Shown here: in pieces, positions 42,318 through 51,365 of the stretch | How positions within the stretch are numbered: the stretch's first letter is position 1 | Layout: every line of letters begins with the position of its first letter | DNA from: Gemmobacter aquaticus | GTDB taxonomy: Bacteria; Pseudomonadota; Alphaproteobacteria; Rhodobacterales; Rhodobacteraceae | NCBI RefSeq assembly: GCF_007859075.1 | Contig: NZ_VOAK01000004.1 | Coordinates: forward strand, 1-55,735 | Length of the DNA stretch: 55,735 nucleotides | Reading direction: 5' to 3' | Position numbers and translations under genes: made by a program | The notes under the pieces: generated by a model | Database searches by the model: none | What the model saw: the letters and a program-made list of their open reading frames with translations, nothing else | What the model was told of the DNA's origin: nothing

Positions 42318-42346
42318 ATGTTCCCCGCACTCGCGGGGATGAACCC
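42318..42346. CRISPR. Isolated type I-E-like CRISPR repeat
   Basis: The unit starts ATGTTCCCCGC and ends GCGGGGATGAACCC with the central four bases ACTC, giving the short palindromic stem (CCCCGC, GCGGGG) and the GATGAACC tail of type I-E repeats (29 bases). No second copy follows within the next 60-70 bases or precedes it, and no cas gene is in the window. It is an orphan unit, perhaps left from a decayed array or carried on the plasmid that brought mobV. Confidence 0.5.
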
Positions 42347-42424
42347 TCGACGCCAATTTCTTCAGATTTACCGGGGTCTCGGGTCTATATCAGTTCTGGC
42401 GCTCAGCCGATCGCCCTTTGCACG

Positions 42425-43879
42425 TCAGAATCCCGGCCCATCCATGTCACGGGCTGCCGCGATGCGGCTCAAACGTGCGATCTGGTCGGGATTGAGGCTG
42501 TCGCGCAGGTTCGCCAGAAACGCGGCATCATCGGCGATTGCGCGACGCTCTTTCCTGACCATTGCTTCGAGAGCCGCTGAAACGGTGTCGGCAAAGCGCT
42601 TCAAGAGGGGCAGCACCGGATTGAGGCGCGCCTCATTCCGGTGCTGCTGCGGCAAGTCCCTTGCTCGCGCCGTCCAGACCAGCCTGAGGTTGCTGCCGGT
42701 TTCGTTGTCCGCAAAAGTAAACATCCCCTCTGCGAACAAGCGGAGACCCAGGGTCAGGCTCCCCACGATTCCCTTGGCTTTTGCCTGTGCCTCCCGGGCG
42801 GCGGCGTTGGCGAGGCGGTATCGCTTCACCGCCTGATCGGCATCTTCTTTCGCCTCGGCGGCCCGACCCCGCTCAGCGTCGGCGCTTTTCCGGAGGTGGA
42901 GCAACGCCGCGTCCTGCGCCGCCCTCTCGGATTTGAGCCGCCCGATCTGTGCGAGGGTCGCAGCAAGCCGACGCTGCGCCTCGTCACCATCGCGGGCAAG
43001 TTCCGCGGCAGACCTCCGCGCCGCATCAACAATGCCTGCCGCCTTTGCCTCTGCTGCCGAAACGAGCCGCTGCGCCTCGGCTCGACCTCGGGCGATCTCG
43101 GCCTGCCGATACTGCGATGGTGGCACGTGGCGCCGTGGTTCAGGCGCGGGCCGACCTGCAGCCCTGGCGGCGCGGCGCTGTTCGGCGCGGTGCGCGCCGC
43201 GACGGATGCCAAGATGGTGGAAGGCCGCGCCAACCAGATCTTGCGCATACTCGTACCGGGCCAGCAACGGGTTCGCCGAGGCCTGCAGCAGGATCTGACG
43301 CCCTCGATTCAGGGTGGTGCGGACCGTCCAGACGAGGACGATGAAGTGGATGTGAAACGCTTCTTCATCGCGGTGTGCGCTGGCATAACACAGCTGATCG
43401 CCCGGAAAGTACGTTCTCAGGAAGGTCAGGGCGGTCCGGGTGAACGCCTTGATCCTCTCTGGATCCCAGAGCGATTGACCCGCTCCCCCGAACCAGGCCT
43501 TGTTGACGGTCAGAAGGCCTTCCCGCATCGGGCCACCCTTGCAGGGCCACCATGGATCACGGGGGCCTGCGGCCTCCACCTCGGCAGCCTCCCTCTGGCG
43601 GGATTTCGCTTTCAGAGCGGCGATGTGTTCCTTGTAGTTGGTCGCGCGGGCAGCCCGTATCTTCTCCCGGACGGTGTCGATCCACTGCGGCCCACCATGC
43701 AGAACCTCATTCATCGCGCTCAGCCGGGTGTTAATATGGGAGAGGTCGCCGCCCCGCCGCTTATCGTGCATGGCGAACTTGCCCAGGTCCTTCGGATGCA
43801 GGCCTTTGAAGTTCAGCACTGCGGGGTGCTGGGTCTGAATTGCAGATGCAGCGGTATCGAAGGTCGGAAGGGTGGACAT
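42425..43879 (-). CDS. mobV: MobV/Pre family plasmid relaxase
   Basis: The 484-residue protein carries the metal-binding relaxase motif HRDEEAFHIHFIV near residue 170 (HxDExxxHxH), and an N-terminal domain with FKGLHPKDLGKFAMHDKRR. The C-terminal half (about 260-400) is Ala- and Arg-rich, probably coiled coil. Such proteins nick the transfer origin of mobilisable plasmids, which marks this segment as plasmid-derived. The start at 43879 lacks a strong ribosome binding site. A candidate oriT lies upstream (see 43981-44011). The overlapping plus-strand open frame is only a shadow. Confidence 0.85.
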   Translation of the reverse strand: MSTLPTFDTAASAIQTQHPAVLNFKGLHPKDLGKFAMHDKRRGGDLSHINTRLSAMNEVLHGGPQWIDTVREKIRAARATNYKEHIAALKAKSRQREAAEVEAAGPRDPWWPCKGGPMREGLLTVNKAWFGGAGQSLWDPERIKAFTRTALTFLRTYFPGDQLCYASAHRDEEAFHIHFIVLVWTVRTTLNRGRQILLQASANPLLARYEYAQDLVGAAFHHLGIRRGAHRAEQRRAARAAGRPAPEPRRHVPPSQYRQAEIARGRAEAQRLVSAAEAKAAGIVDAARRSAAELARDGDEAQRRLAATLAQIGRLKSERAAQDAALLHLRKSADAERGRAAEAKEDADQAVKRYRLANAAAREAQAKAKGIVGSLTLGLRLFAEGMFTFADNETGSNLRLVWTARARDLPQQHRNEARLNPVLPLLKRFADTVSAALEAMVRKERRAIADDAAFLANLRDSLNPDQIARLSRIAAARDMDGPGF

Positions 43880-43980
43880 GGGGAAACCTGAAGATCTTGT
43901 CGTCTCGCATCAGGATGCAGGACGACCAGGAAAACCCCGGTACGGGTTTGGCAAGATTCTTGGTGTGCGCCTCGGTTTTT

Positions 43981-44011
43981 TGCAGGACGAATACTCATTA
44001 GGGTATCTGCA
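43981..44011. repeat. Imperfect hairpin upstream of mobV, candidate transfer origin
   Basis: TGCAG and CTGCA flank an inner pair ATACTC and GGGTAT (one mismatch) around ATTA, with an extra five bases on one side. It sits about 100 bases before the mobV ATG, where MobV-type oriT sites are found. The match to a known oriT cannot be checked here, so this is a weak call. Confidence 0.25.
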
Positions 44012-44165
44012 GATTTCCGATGTTTGGCCCCGCCGTCGTGACCGCGGCCGGAGGGGTGACACCGCCGGCATTTGGTCTCTTGCAGCGCCGGAATCTCGGA
44101 TTTCAGGATTGGCGGTTTGGATTTTCTTCAGCTTCGGCAAGACTTTGTCGAGGCAGGAGATCTCG

Positions 44166-44699
44166 ATGGACACCACCACAACATCCGCTCTTTTCGATGA
44201 TATCGCCCTGGCGGATCGCTATGCGCCGCTGTGTGATGGCCGGATTGGAACGCGGACGCCAAGCGGAGAGGCGGTTCTCTTCGATGACATTCAGGCGTTT
44301 GGCCCTGTCGCCGGGATGCGACCTGACGCCGACTGCAATGCTGTTTCAACCCCCGCGAAGGACAGCGGATCCGAACCGATCGATCGGGACCCGCAGCGGA
44401 GCGATGGTCAAGAGCGCCGGCCTCCTTGTCGCGCGGGCGCACGGCCGGGGCAGGGCGGTAACAGTATCCGCGGCTCGCGGATATCTGCTCGGAACCTGTT
44501 TGCAACGGCCAGGGTGGTGATCGACTGGCGCGCCATCGGATGCACGCCTCGTGCCGGTCCGGCCCGCCTGCAGCTTGTGCGACTCCGTACACACGCCGCC
44601 CCCTGCCGTGGGCCACCCGCAAGACCGCGCAGGCCGATCCCAAATCTAGCCATGCGATTGGGGTCATCAGGAACTGGGACGCGCTCGTGCGTCCTTTGA
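44166..44699 (+). CDS. Uncertain open frame, N-terminal part possibly real
   Basis: The ATG follows a good AGGAG site seven bases upstream. The first 50 residues (starting MDTTTTSALFDDIALADRY) look like ordinary protein, but beyond about residue 60 the reading is Arg/Pro-rich and looks like out-of-frame sequence. The gene may be truncated or frameshifted. No family is recognised. It lies between mobV and an M20 remnant. Confidence 0.3.
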   Translation: MDTTTTSALFDDIALADRYAPLCDGRIGTRTPSGEAVLFDDIQAFGPVAGMRPDADCNAVSTPAKDSGSEPIDRDPQRSDGQERRPPCRAGARPGQGGNSIRGSRISARNLFATARVVIDWRAIGCTPRAGPARLQLVRLRTHAAPCRGPPARPRRPIPNLAMRLGSSGTGTRSCVL

Positions 44700-44731
44700 C
44701 ACACTGCAATCCTGGACTGACGCTGCACCGT

Positions 44732-45127
44732 CTACATCCCGCGGCCTGAGCGGGCGTGCGTCAGCATGGCCGGGTCCGCCGCGCAGAGTTCCCAGTTGAG
44801 TCCGGCCAAGAACGCCAGCCCCTCTCTGGCAATGGGGCTCGGCAGATGTTCATTCGGTGCGTGCTGGGAACAGGCGGCATAGGAATGTAGCACCCATATC
44901 GTCGGCAGGGCCGGCACCTCGGAGAATGCATCATTCGGCCATTCAACGCCGAGGCGGGGCGGGATGGCCGGCATTTGGCCTGAGGTCCGCGCGATCGAGG
45001 TTGCGCACCAGTGAACCCAAGGGTCGTCCGGATCGAGCCGCGTCGCCCGAAACATTTAGCCGAGTGCGGGCGCGATCCGGACCTGCGCAAAACCACGTTC
45101 ATCGAGATGTCGACGCAGCGCTGGCAT
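44732..45127 (-). pseudogene. M20-family metallopeptidase C-terminal fragment with stop
   Basis: The minus-strand frame reads LRRHLDERGFAQVRIAP, then a TAA (45056-45058), then FRATRLDPDDPWVHWCATS, PNDAFSEVPALPTIWVLHSY and CSQHAPNEHLPSPIAREGL. These are the last two strands and the metal-site region (PNDAFSE, CSQHAPNEH) of M20 peptidases such as ArgE/carboxypeptidase G2. The stop and the absent N-terminal 300 residues show it is dead. It is one more remnant between relaxase and defence island. Confidence 0.75.
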
Positions 45128-45467
45128 GATGGCCTCCTCTGCCAAACCGACGACGAATAGCAATTGTCAGCGCGCCCATGCCCGGTGCGGAATGCCCGAC
45201 TGCCCAGGCTGCTGGCAGCATGACGATGAGAAGCCGCGTCAGGCACGCATGCCGTATGCGCCCAAGGACCGAAAACAAACGCAGCCGGTTGCGCCGAACG
45301 AAAACCGTTCCGTCCCGCAGACTTCTTCAGCACCCTGTTAGAGGCATCAAGCTGCACGTTGCCTCTCGAAAGCCGCAGGGCATGCGGTAAGGTAGGGGCT
45401 CAGTAGCCGTAAGGCCCTGCATTCCTTGCGAATGCCCGGGATTCGCGGTCATTTGCGGGGACGCCGT
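45128..45467. other. Gap before defence island 2
   Basis: No gene is seen. The last part is likely the promoter region of the helicase gene. Sequence near 45330-45350 resembles a transposon tail but does not allow a family call. The helicase ATG at 45468 has only a weak Shine-Dalgarno (GGGGACG). Confidence 0.3.
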
Positions 45468-48400
45468 ATGAAACTGATAAGAAACAGTGGGCAAGAGCGC
45501 GTGATTGACGCTCTGCGGGAATGGATATCGCCCGGCTCAGCTGTCGATATGATGACGTCGGGCTTCTCGATCCATGCATTCGGCGAGTCACGCGACGTGC
45601 TGTCGAAAGTCGAGAAGTGCCGTGTTATTCTAGGTGCTTCATCCGCCGATCCGCTTGCGCTGTCCGGAGGCGAAAGTGATCGGGTTTTCCGTAGCAGGCT
45701 TCAGGGGCGTTGGCTTTCGAAGCAGGCGGCGGACTGGATGGCACGAAGTGTCGAGGTGCGCTTCACACCTTTGGAGCCGCCACAAAGCTTGGTGCTTGCC
45801 GCAAATGGCACGAAGCGTCGCTCACTTTCTGGAACCTGCGCCTTTACAACGTCAGGCTTGGGGATAACACCGTCTGGGCAGCTGGGCCTCGTGCAACTTT
45901 CAGACACTGAAGATGAGGTGCAAGCGTTCTCGGATTGGTTTGCTGCGAATTGGAACGCCCTGCGATCCGATGACCAAAAGAGTGACGGCCTCCTGCAGAA
46001 GCTTGCATCTATGGCGGCGCATCGGCCGCCTTCGCAGCTCTACTTCCAGACGCTCTACCAGCTCTTCAAGGACCTTGGTGATGAGTTGGACGAGGAAAAG
46101 ATCGTCAAATCCGCCACCGGGATTAGAAGATCGGTGGTTTGGAACAAGCTGTTCAAGTTCCAGCGCGACGGCGTTGTTGGCGCGATCGACAAGCTGGAAA
46201 GGATCGGCGGCTGCATCATCGCGGATAGCGTTGGCCTCGGCAAAACCTTTGAGGCTTTGGCGGTCATCAAGTATTACGAGCTACGGAACGATCGTGTGCT
46301 GGTGCTTTGCCCTAAGCGCCTCAGAGACAACTGGACCCTCTATAAGGCGAACGATCGCCGAAATATTCTCGCCACCGACCGCTTCAATTATGACGTCTTG
46401 AACCACACCGACCTGTCACGAGACGGGGGGCATTCAGGGGATATCGATCTTTCGCACGTGAACTGGGGGAATTACGACCTCGTTGTGATCGACGAGTCGC
46501 ACAACTTTCGAAACAAGGCGACGCACCGGGATCGCGACACCCGGTACGACCAGCTGATGAACAAGATCATCCGTGCCGGGGTGAAGACCAAGGTGCTGAT
46601 GTTGTCGGCCACCCCAGTCAACAATCGTCTGGCCGACCTGAAGAACCAGATCGCCTTCATGACGGAAGGTGACGATTTCGCGCTGGCGAAGTATGGGATT
46701 TCCAGCATCGAGGCCACGATCCGCAAGGCGCAGGGCCAGTTCAACCGCTGGCTCGAACTGCCAGATCAGCAGCGCCGCCCAGCGCGCCTCATGGACATGC
46801 TTGGGTTCGACTACTTCAAGCTTCTGGATTTGTTGACGATTGCGCGGTCGCGTAAGCACGTCGAACGCTACTATGGCACGGCTGAGACGGGCCACTTTCC
46901 CGACCGGCTGAAGCCCGCGAACATCAAGGCCGATGTTGATCTGCTCGGTGAGTTCCGCCCGATCCGGGAAATCAACAACGAAATCAGGCGCCTGAAACTT
47001 GGTGCCTATGCGCCACTCCGATATGTGCTGCCGCACAAGCAGCGAGCCTATGACGAAAAATACAGCACCAAGGTGCGCGGCGGGGAGAGCATATTCCGCC
47101 AGGTCGATCGCGAAGAGAGCCTCATCCACCTGCTTCGGGTCAACATCTTGAAACGAATGGAAAGTTCGGTTGCATCCTTTGCGTTGACGATCAAGCGACA
47201 GCTCGAGGATGTCGATGCGATCCTCGGCAAGATCGACGCTCATGCCGACGGCATAGAGGAGCTGGGGATCGACGATGTTGACATCGATGATCCGGCCTCC
47301 GAGCCGCTCATGGTTGGTCGCAAGGTCCGCGTGCTTCTCCAGGACGTCGATCGGGTGAAGTGGCGGCAAGACCTCGTCGAAGACCGTAACCGGCTTGCGA
47401 CGCTTCTATCAGCCGCACGTGCGGTTAGTGCCGATCGAGATGCGAAACTGGAACGGCTGAAGGAAGTCATCGCGGCGAAGGTCGCCAACCCGATTAACCC
47501 TGAGAACAAAAAGGTGCTCCTCTTCACGGCCTTCGCCGATACCGCCGAATACCTCTATCGGGAACTGGCGCGCTGGGCGCAGGAAACGCTGGGTATATAC
47601 GCCGCGCTTGTCACCGGTGGGGGCACGAACAAGTCGACCCTCGGCGGCCTGCGTGGCGACATGAGCACGATCCTGAGCGCCTTCTCGCCCCGTTCGAAAG
47701 AACGGCCGCAGGAACTGCGTGAGGAGGGCGAGATCGACCTCCTGATTGCGACCGACTGTATCTCCGAAGGCCAGAACCTTCAGGACTGCGACTTCCTGAT
47801 CAACTATGACATCCACTGGAACCCGGTGCGCATTATCCAGCGGTTTGGCCGCGTGGACCGGATCGGCTCGCCAAACGAACGCATCCAGTTGGTCAATTTC
47901 TGGCCCAATATGGAACTGGACGAATACCTCGACCTCGAAAGCCGGGTCAGCGGCCGGATGGTTCTTCTCGATGTTTCTGCAACCGGCGAAGAAAACGTCA
48001 TCGAGTTCCAGGCGAACAACCAGATGAACGACCTCGAGTATCGCCGGGCGCAGCTGCAAAAGCTGCAAGACACGGTGATCGATCTTGAAGACCTATCGAA
48101 CGGGGTGTCGATCGCGGACTTGACCCTGAACGACTTCAGGATCGATCTCTCTGGCTATCTTCATGAAAACAGGGAGGCACTGGACCAGCTTCCCTTCGCG
48201 ACCTACGCGGTCACGTCAGCGCCGCCGGACCACGGCGACAATGGCATCCCCCCCGGCGCGATCTTCTGCCTTCGCGCGGTGGGTGAGGCGGCGGAGAAGG
48301 CGGCAGAGCCTGGCTATCCGCTGGCACCGCACTTTATCGTCCATGTGGGAGACGATGGCGAAGTCCTGCTGCCCTATACGCAGGCCAAGCAAGTGCTGGA

Positions 48401-48677
48401 TCGGCTCAAGAAGCTCTGCATCGGCAAGGACCTGCCTGACGCAGAGGCCTGCCAGCGCTTTGACAAGGCCACCAAGGGCGGCAGGGACATGGAGCCCTAT
48501 CAGAAGCTCCTAGCCCGCGCGATTTCGTCGATCGTCGGCAAAAGCGAGGAGCGGGCCGTCGCCAGCCTCTTCTCCCCCGGCGGCACTCATGCCCGAAAGG
48601 GGGAGTTCGCCGGGGCCAATGACTTCGAGGTGGTGGCCTTCATCATCGTCTTGCCCAACACCGAGGGCGCTGCATGA
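45468..48677 (+). CDS. SNF2-type helicase with degenerate phospholipase D-like N-terminus
   Basis: The protein has about 1069 residues. The first 170 resemble a PLD-like domain (GTCAFTTSGLG at about 122-132 in place of GSSNFTxxGL), but the HxK catalytic pair is not seen. The helicase part has Walker A ADSVGLGKTFEAL with GLGKT at 256-260, the DEAH-type box DESH at 342-345, LSATPVNN near 383 and the motif V-VI region ATDCISEGQNLQDCD and IIQRFGRVDRIGS near 755-800. It overlaps the next gene by four bases. It heads a restriction-like operon and could translocate DNA or move along it to feed the Res/Mod pair. Confidence 0.85.
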   Translation: MKLIRNSGQERVIDALREWISPGSAVDMMTSGFSIHAFGESRDVLSKVEKCRVILGASSADPLALSGGESDRVFRSRLQGRWLSKQAADWMARSVEVRFTPLEPPQSLVLAANGTKRRSLSGTCAFTTSGLGITPSGQLGLVQLSDTEDEVQAFSDWFAANWNALRSDDQKSDGLLQKLASMAAHRPPSQLYFQTLYQLFKDLGDELDEEKIVKSATGIRRSVVWNKLFKFQRDGVVGAIDKLERIGGCIIADSVGLGKTFEALAVIKYYELRNDRVLVLCPKRLRDNWTLYKANDRRNILATDRFNYDVLNHTDLSRDGGHSGDIDLSHVNWGNYDLVVIDESHNFRNKATHRDRDTRYDQLMNKIIRAGVKTKVLMLSATPVNNRLADLKNQIAFMTEGDDFALAKYGISSIEATIRKAQGQFNRWLELPDQQRRPARLMDMLGFDYFKLLDLLTIARSRKHVERYYGTAETGHFPDRLKPANIKADVDLLGEFRPIREINNEIRRLKLGAYAPLRYVLPHKQRAYDEKYSTKVRGGESIFRQVDREESLIHLLRVNILKRMESSVASFALTIKRQLEDVDAILGKIDAHADGIEELGIDDVDIDDPASEPLMVGRKVRVLLQDVDRVKWRQDLVEDRNRLATLLSAARAVSADRDAKLERLKEVIAAKVANPINPENKKVLLFTAFADTAEYLYRELARWAQETLGIYAALVTGGGTNKSTLGGLRGDMSTILSAFSPRSKERPQELREEGEIDLLIATDCISEGQNLQDCDFLINYDIHWNPVRIIQRFGRVDRIGSPNERIQLVNFWPNMELDEYLDLESRVSGRMVLLDVSATGEENVIEFQANNQMNDLEYRRAQLQKLQDTVIDLEDLSNGVSIADLTLNDFRIDLSGYLHENREALDQLPFATYAVTSAPPDHGDNGIPPGAIFCLRAVGEAAEKAAEPGYPLAPHFIVHVGDDGEVLLPYTQAKQVLDRLKKLCIGKDLPDAEACQRFDKATKGGRDMEPYQKLLARAISSIVGKSEERAVASLFSPGGTHARKGEFAGANDFEVVAFIIVLPNTEGAA

Positions 48678-49435
48678 CGGCAGGCGCCGATTTCGAAACC
48701 GTTGTCCAGGTGCTGGGCCTGCCGCCTGAAGCCCGCGTGGAAATGCGGGTGCCGAAGAAGCTGCTGATCGAACAAGGCGCGCCGACGGCGGCCGACAAGC
48801 GGGTGATCGGCGATGGGATCGAGGAGCTGCAATGGTTCGCGACCTGCAAGCCCACGACCATTGGTGTGCCCGATTATCGAGACGAGGTCCGTGAATACCT
48901 CGAAATTGCAGTTGTCGGTTGCGACCTCCGGCCGGGCGCCAAGGCCCAGCGCCTGACCGAATTGATCCACCGCGCCATACCCTATCCCGTGCTTCTGATC
49001 ACCCGTGATCCGGGCGGCCTTGCCCTGTCGCTTGCCCACAAGCGCTGGGCGGAACGTGAGGCGGGCAGGATCGTGATCGAGGATGTCGAAGCCACCGGCC
49101 CCCTGACAAAAGCTGTCGTGGATCAAGCATTTATCCACGACCTTTCGCTTGCGAACCTGCCGCACCGTAGCCTATTCACGGTCTATCAGGGCTGGATAAC
49201 CCGGGTTCAGGCGTTACACGCCGCGCGATTGTCGGGCGCTTACGCCGCAACCGATGAACAATCCGTGCTGGACCGGCGGCGAGCGGCACTGGACACCATT
49301 TACCGGCTGACGCGCGAAGGGGCGACCTTGCGGGCGAAGGCTGCCAAAGAGAAACAGTTGAACCGGCGAGTCGATCTGAACTTGCAGATCCAGCGCCTGG
49401 AAGCCGCCTTGGATGCGGCACGTAAAGACCTTTGA
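48674..49435 (+). CDS. DUF4391 family protein
   Basis: The 253-residue protein fits DUF4391, a family of unknown function that is usually encoded with an SNF2 helicase and type III restriction subunits, exactly as here. It starts with a short strand-rich part (VEMRVPKKLLIEQGAPTAADK), has the VPDYRDEVREYLEIAVV and HRAIPYPVLLITRD stretches, and ends in a long basic coiled-coil helix (about residues 200-250). It overlaps the helicase by four bases and precedes mod by 13. A structural or coupling role is possible. Confidence 0.8.
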   Translation: MTAGADFETVVQVLGLPPEARVEMRVPKKLLIEQGAPTAADKRVIGDGIEELQWFATCKPTTIGVPDYRDEVREYLEIAVVGCDLRPGAKAQRLTELIHRAIPYPVLLITRDPGGLALSLAHKRWAEREAGRIVIEDVEATGPLTKAVVDQAFIHDLSLANLPHRSLFTVYQGWITRVQALHAARLSGAYAATDEQSVLDRRRAALDTIYRLTREGATLRAKAAKEKQLNRRVDLNLQIQRLEAALDAARKDL

Positions 49436-49448
49436 AGGTGAGACAGAC

Positions 49449-51365
49449 ATGACCGAGATCGAAAAGCTGAATGCAGGCCACCCCGATACCCAAAGCGTCG
49501 ATATCGTCGCGGGCAATATCGAGGCGCTGCGGGCGCTGTTCCCCGAAGCCTTCACCGAGGGAAAGATCGATTTCGAGGTTTTGAAGCAGTGCCTTGGCGG
49601 CACGGTGGAGGAGCGGGAAGAGAAGTATGGCCTGAACTGGCACGGCAAGCGCCGGGCACGGCAGATCGCGCTGACGCCGTCGACCGGAACGCTGCTGCCT
49701 TGCCCCGAGGACAGCGTCGACTGGGACACGACGCAGAACTTGATGATCGAGGGGGATAACCTTGAGGTGCTGAAGCTCCTCAAGAAAAGCTATGCCCGAA
49801 AGATTAAACTGATTTATATCGATCCGCCCTACAACACGGGGAGTGACTTTATTTATTCCGACAAGTTTTCCGACGGCTTGGAGACATATCTTGAGGCCAC
49901 TGGACAACTGGAGAACGGTGTAAGGCGGACTTCTAATCCTGAGACGTCGGGTCGCTACCACACTGCTTGGTTGTCGATGATGTATCCTCGATTGAAACTT
50001 GCCAGAGACCTTTTGTCAGATGAGGGGCTGATTTTCATTAGTATTGATGATCATGAGCTACACAATCTGATCCAGATCGGCGATGAGATTTTTGGACAAG
50101 AGAATAGGATTGAAGTGTTCTGCTGGCAAAAGACGACAACGCCTGCAAATCTGTCTAACAGCACAAAGAAGTCGATTGAATATATCGTCTGCTATGCACG
50201 AAATAGGACCTTGCCTCTTGTTGGCGCATCAAAGCCTAGCGTTAGCACAAATGGGTTAATGAACCAACCAAATGCGGTTGGAACGCTACACTTTCCGCGC
50301 GGTGTGGTTAGGACATCTCTTCCCGATGGCGTGTATGCCGCAGGAAAATATGGAACAGCAGCATATGATATCCAGCTTCTTGCAGACACGGAAGTAAAGG
50401 GCGGAATATTTGTCAACGAAGTCGTTTTGTCTGGGCGGTTTAAGTGGGCGCAGCCATACCTTAATGAGCAAATCAATTCTGGCGTAAAGATATACATAAA
50501 GACAAAAGCGTTCTCGCCTTCATACGAAAAAGAAGAGTATGATCCGGAAAAACCTTGGAACATTATCAACAAGTCTTACGATGTTGGGACAAATGAAAAC
50601 GCTTCTTCAGAGCTGGATGCACTGTTTTCACCAAATTTTTCTGAGAATATTTATCCGAAGCCTACTAGTCTGCTGAAGTTTGTTATCTCGATGTCAGTGG
50701 ATGACGGGGACATGATTCTCGATTTTTTCGCTGGTAGCGGTTCCTTTGGACATGCCGCGATGCTCCATTCTGTTGAGAAAGGAAAGAAGGTCCGATGGGC
50801 GCTTGTGCAGTTGCCAGAAGAGATTCCTGAAGACTTCAACGCGAGGAAAGCAGGATTCAAAACCATATCCGCACTTGCCGCAGAAAGGCTCAAACGCGTT
50901 CGCGTCGCTCTTGGGGCAAGACCGGAGTTAGACACGGGCTTTAGATTTTTCAAATTGGCGCCCTCAAACGTCAGAGCGTGGGAACCAAGCGTCGCTGACC
51001 TCGAAGGCACACTCCTCGCCCACGCCGAACACCTCGTCCCCGGCCGCTCCGAAGCCGATATCCTGACCGAGCTTCTTCTGAAGCTGGGCCTCGACCTCTG
51101 CGTGCCGATCGAGACGAAGGACATCGCAGGCAAGTCCGTGCATTCCGTTGGCGCAGGCGCGCTGATCGTCTGCCTGTCTGATGGCATCACCCGCGAGACG
51201 GTTGAAGGTCTGGCAAAAGGCATCATCGCATGGTGGCAGGCCCTCGCCCCCGCTGGCGACACGCGCGTTGTCTTCAAGGATTCCGCCTTCGCCGATGACG
51301 TCGCCAAGACCAACATGGCCGCGATCCTGAACCAGGCTGGCATCAAAGACATGCGGAGCCTGTGA
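49449..51365 (+). CDS. mod: Type III restriction-modification DNA methyltransferase (Mod), N6-adenine type
   Basis: The 638-residue protein has the beta-class order: catalytic DPPYNTG at 125-131, then a long target-recognition region, then the AdoMet motif DFFAGSGSFGHA near 427. From about 49800 to 50960 the sequence is clearly more AT-rich than the flanks and has different codon use, matching the target-recognition domain. The ends of the gene are GC-rich like the neighbours. Mod methylates one strand of an asymmetric site and forms a complex with Res. The start at 49449 follows AAGGTGAG. Confidence 0.9.
   Translation: MTEIEKLNAGHPDTQSVDIVAGNIEALRALFPEAFTEGKIDFEVLKQCLGGTVEEREEKYGLNWHGKRRARQIALTPSTGTLLPCPEDSVDWDTTQNLMIEGDNLEVLKLLKKSYARKIKLIYIDPPYNTGSDFIYSDKFSDGLETYLEATGQLENGVRRTSNPETSGRYHTAWLSMMYPRLKLARDLLSDEGLIFISIDDHELHNLIQIGDEIFGQENRIEVFCWQKTTTPANLSNSTKKSIEYIVCYARNRTLPLVGASKPSVSTNGLMNQPNAVGTLHFPRGVVRTSLPDGVYAAGKYGTAAYDIQLLADTEVKGGIFVNEVVLSGRFKWAQPYLNEQINSGVKIYIKTKAFSPSYEKEEYDPEKPWNIINKSYDVGTNENASSELDALFSPNFSENIYPKPTSLLKFVISMSVDDGDMILDFFAGSGSFGHAAMLHSVEKGKKVRWALVQLPEEIPEDFNARKAGFKTISALAAERLKRVRVALGARPELDTGFRFFKLAPSNVRAWEPSVADLEGTLLAHAEHLVPGRSEADILTELLLKLGLDLCVPIETKDIAGKSVHSVGAGALIVCLSDGITRETVEGLAKGIIAWWQALAPAGDTRVVFKDSAFADDVAKTNMAAILNQAGIKDMRSL

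Noticed and set aside
42318-42346. Full CRISPR array
   Set aside because: Only one unit is present; no second repeat, leader or cas gene was found in the window.
42641-43891. Long plus-strand open frame of 416 codons antisense to mobV
   Set aside because: The minus-strand frame carries the relaxase motif; the plus-strand translation is Arg/Gly/Pro-rich with no domain.
44761-45357. Minus-strand open frame of 198 codons near the M20 remnant
   Set aside because: A different minus-strand frame shows the M20 motifs; this one is out of frame.
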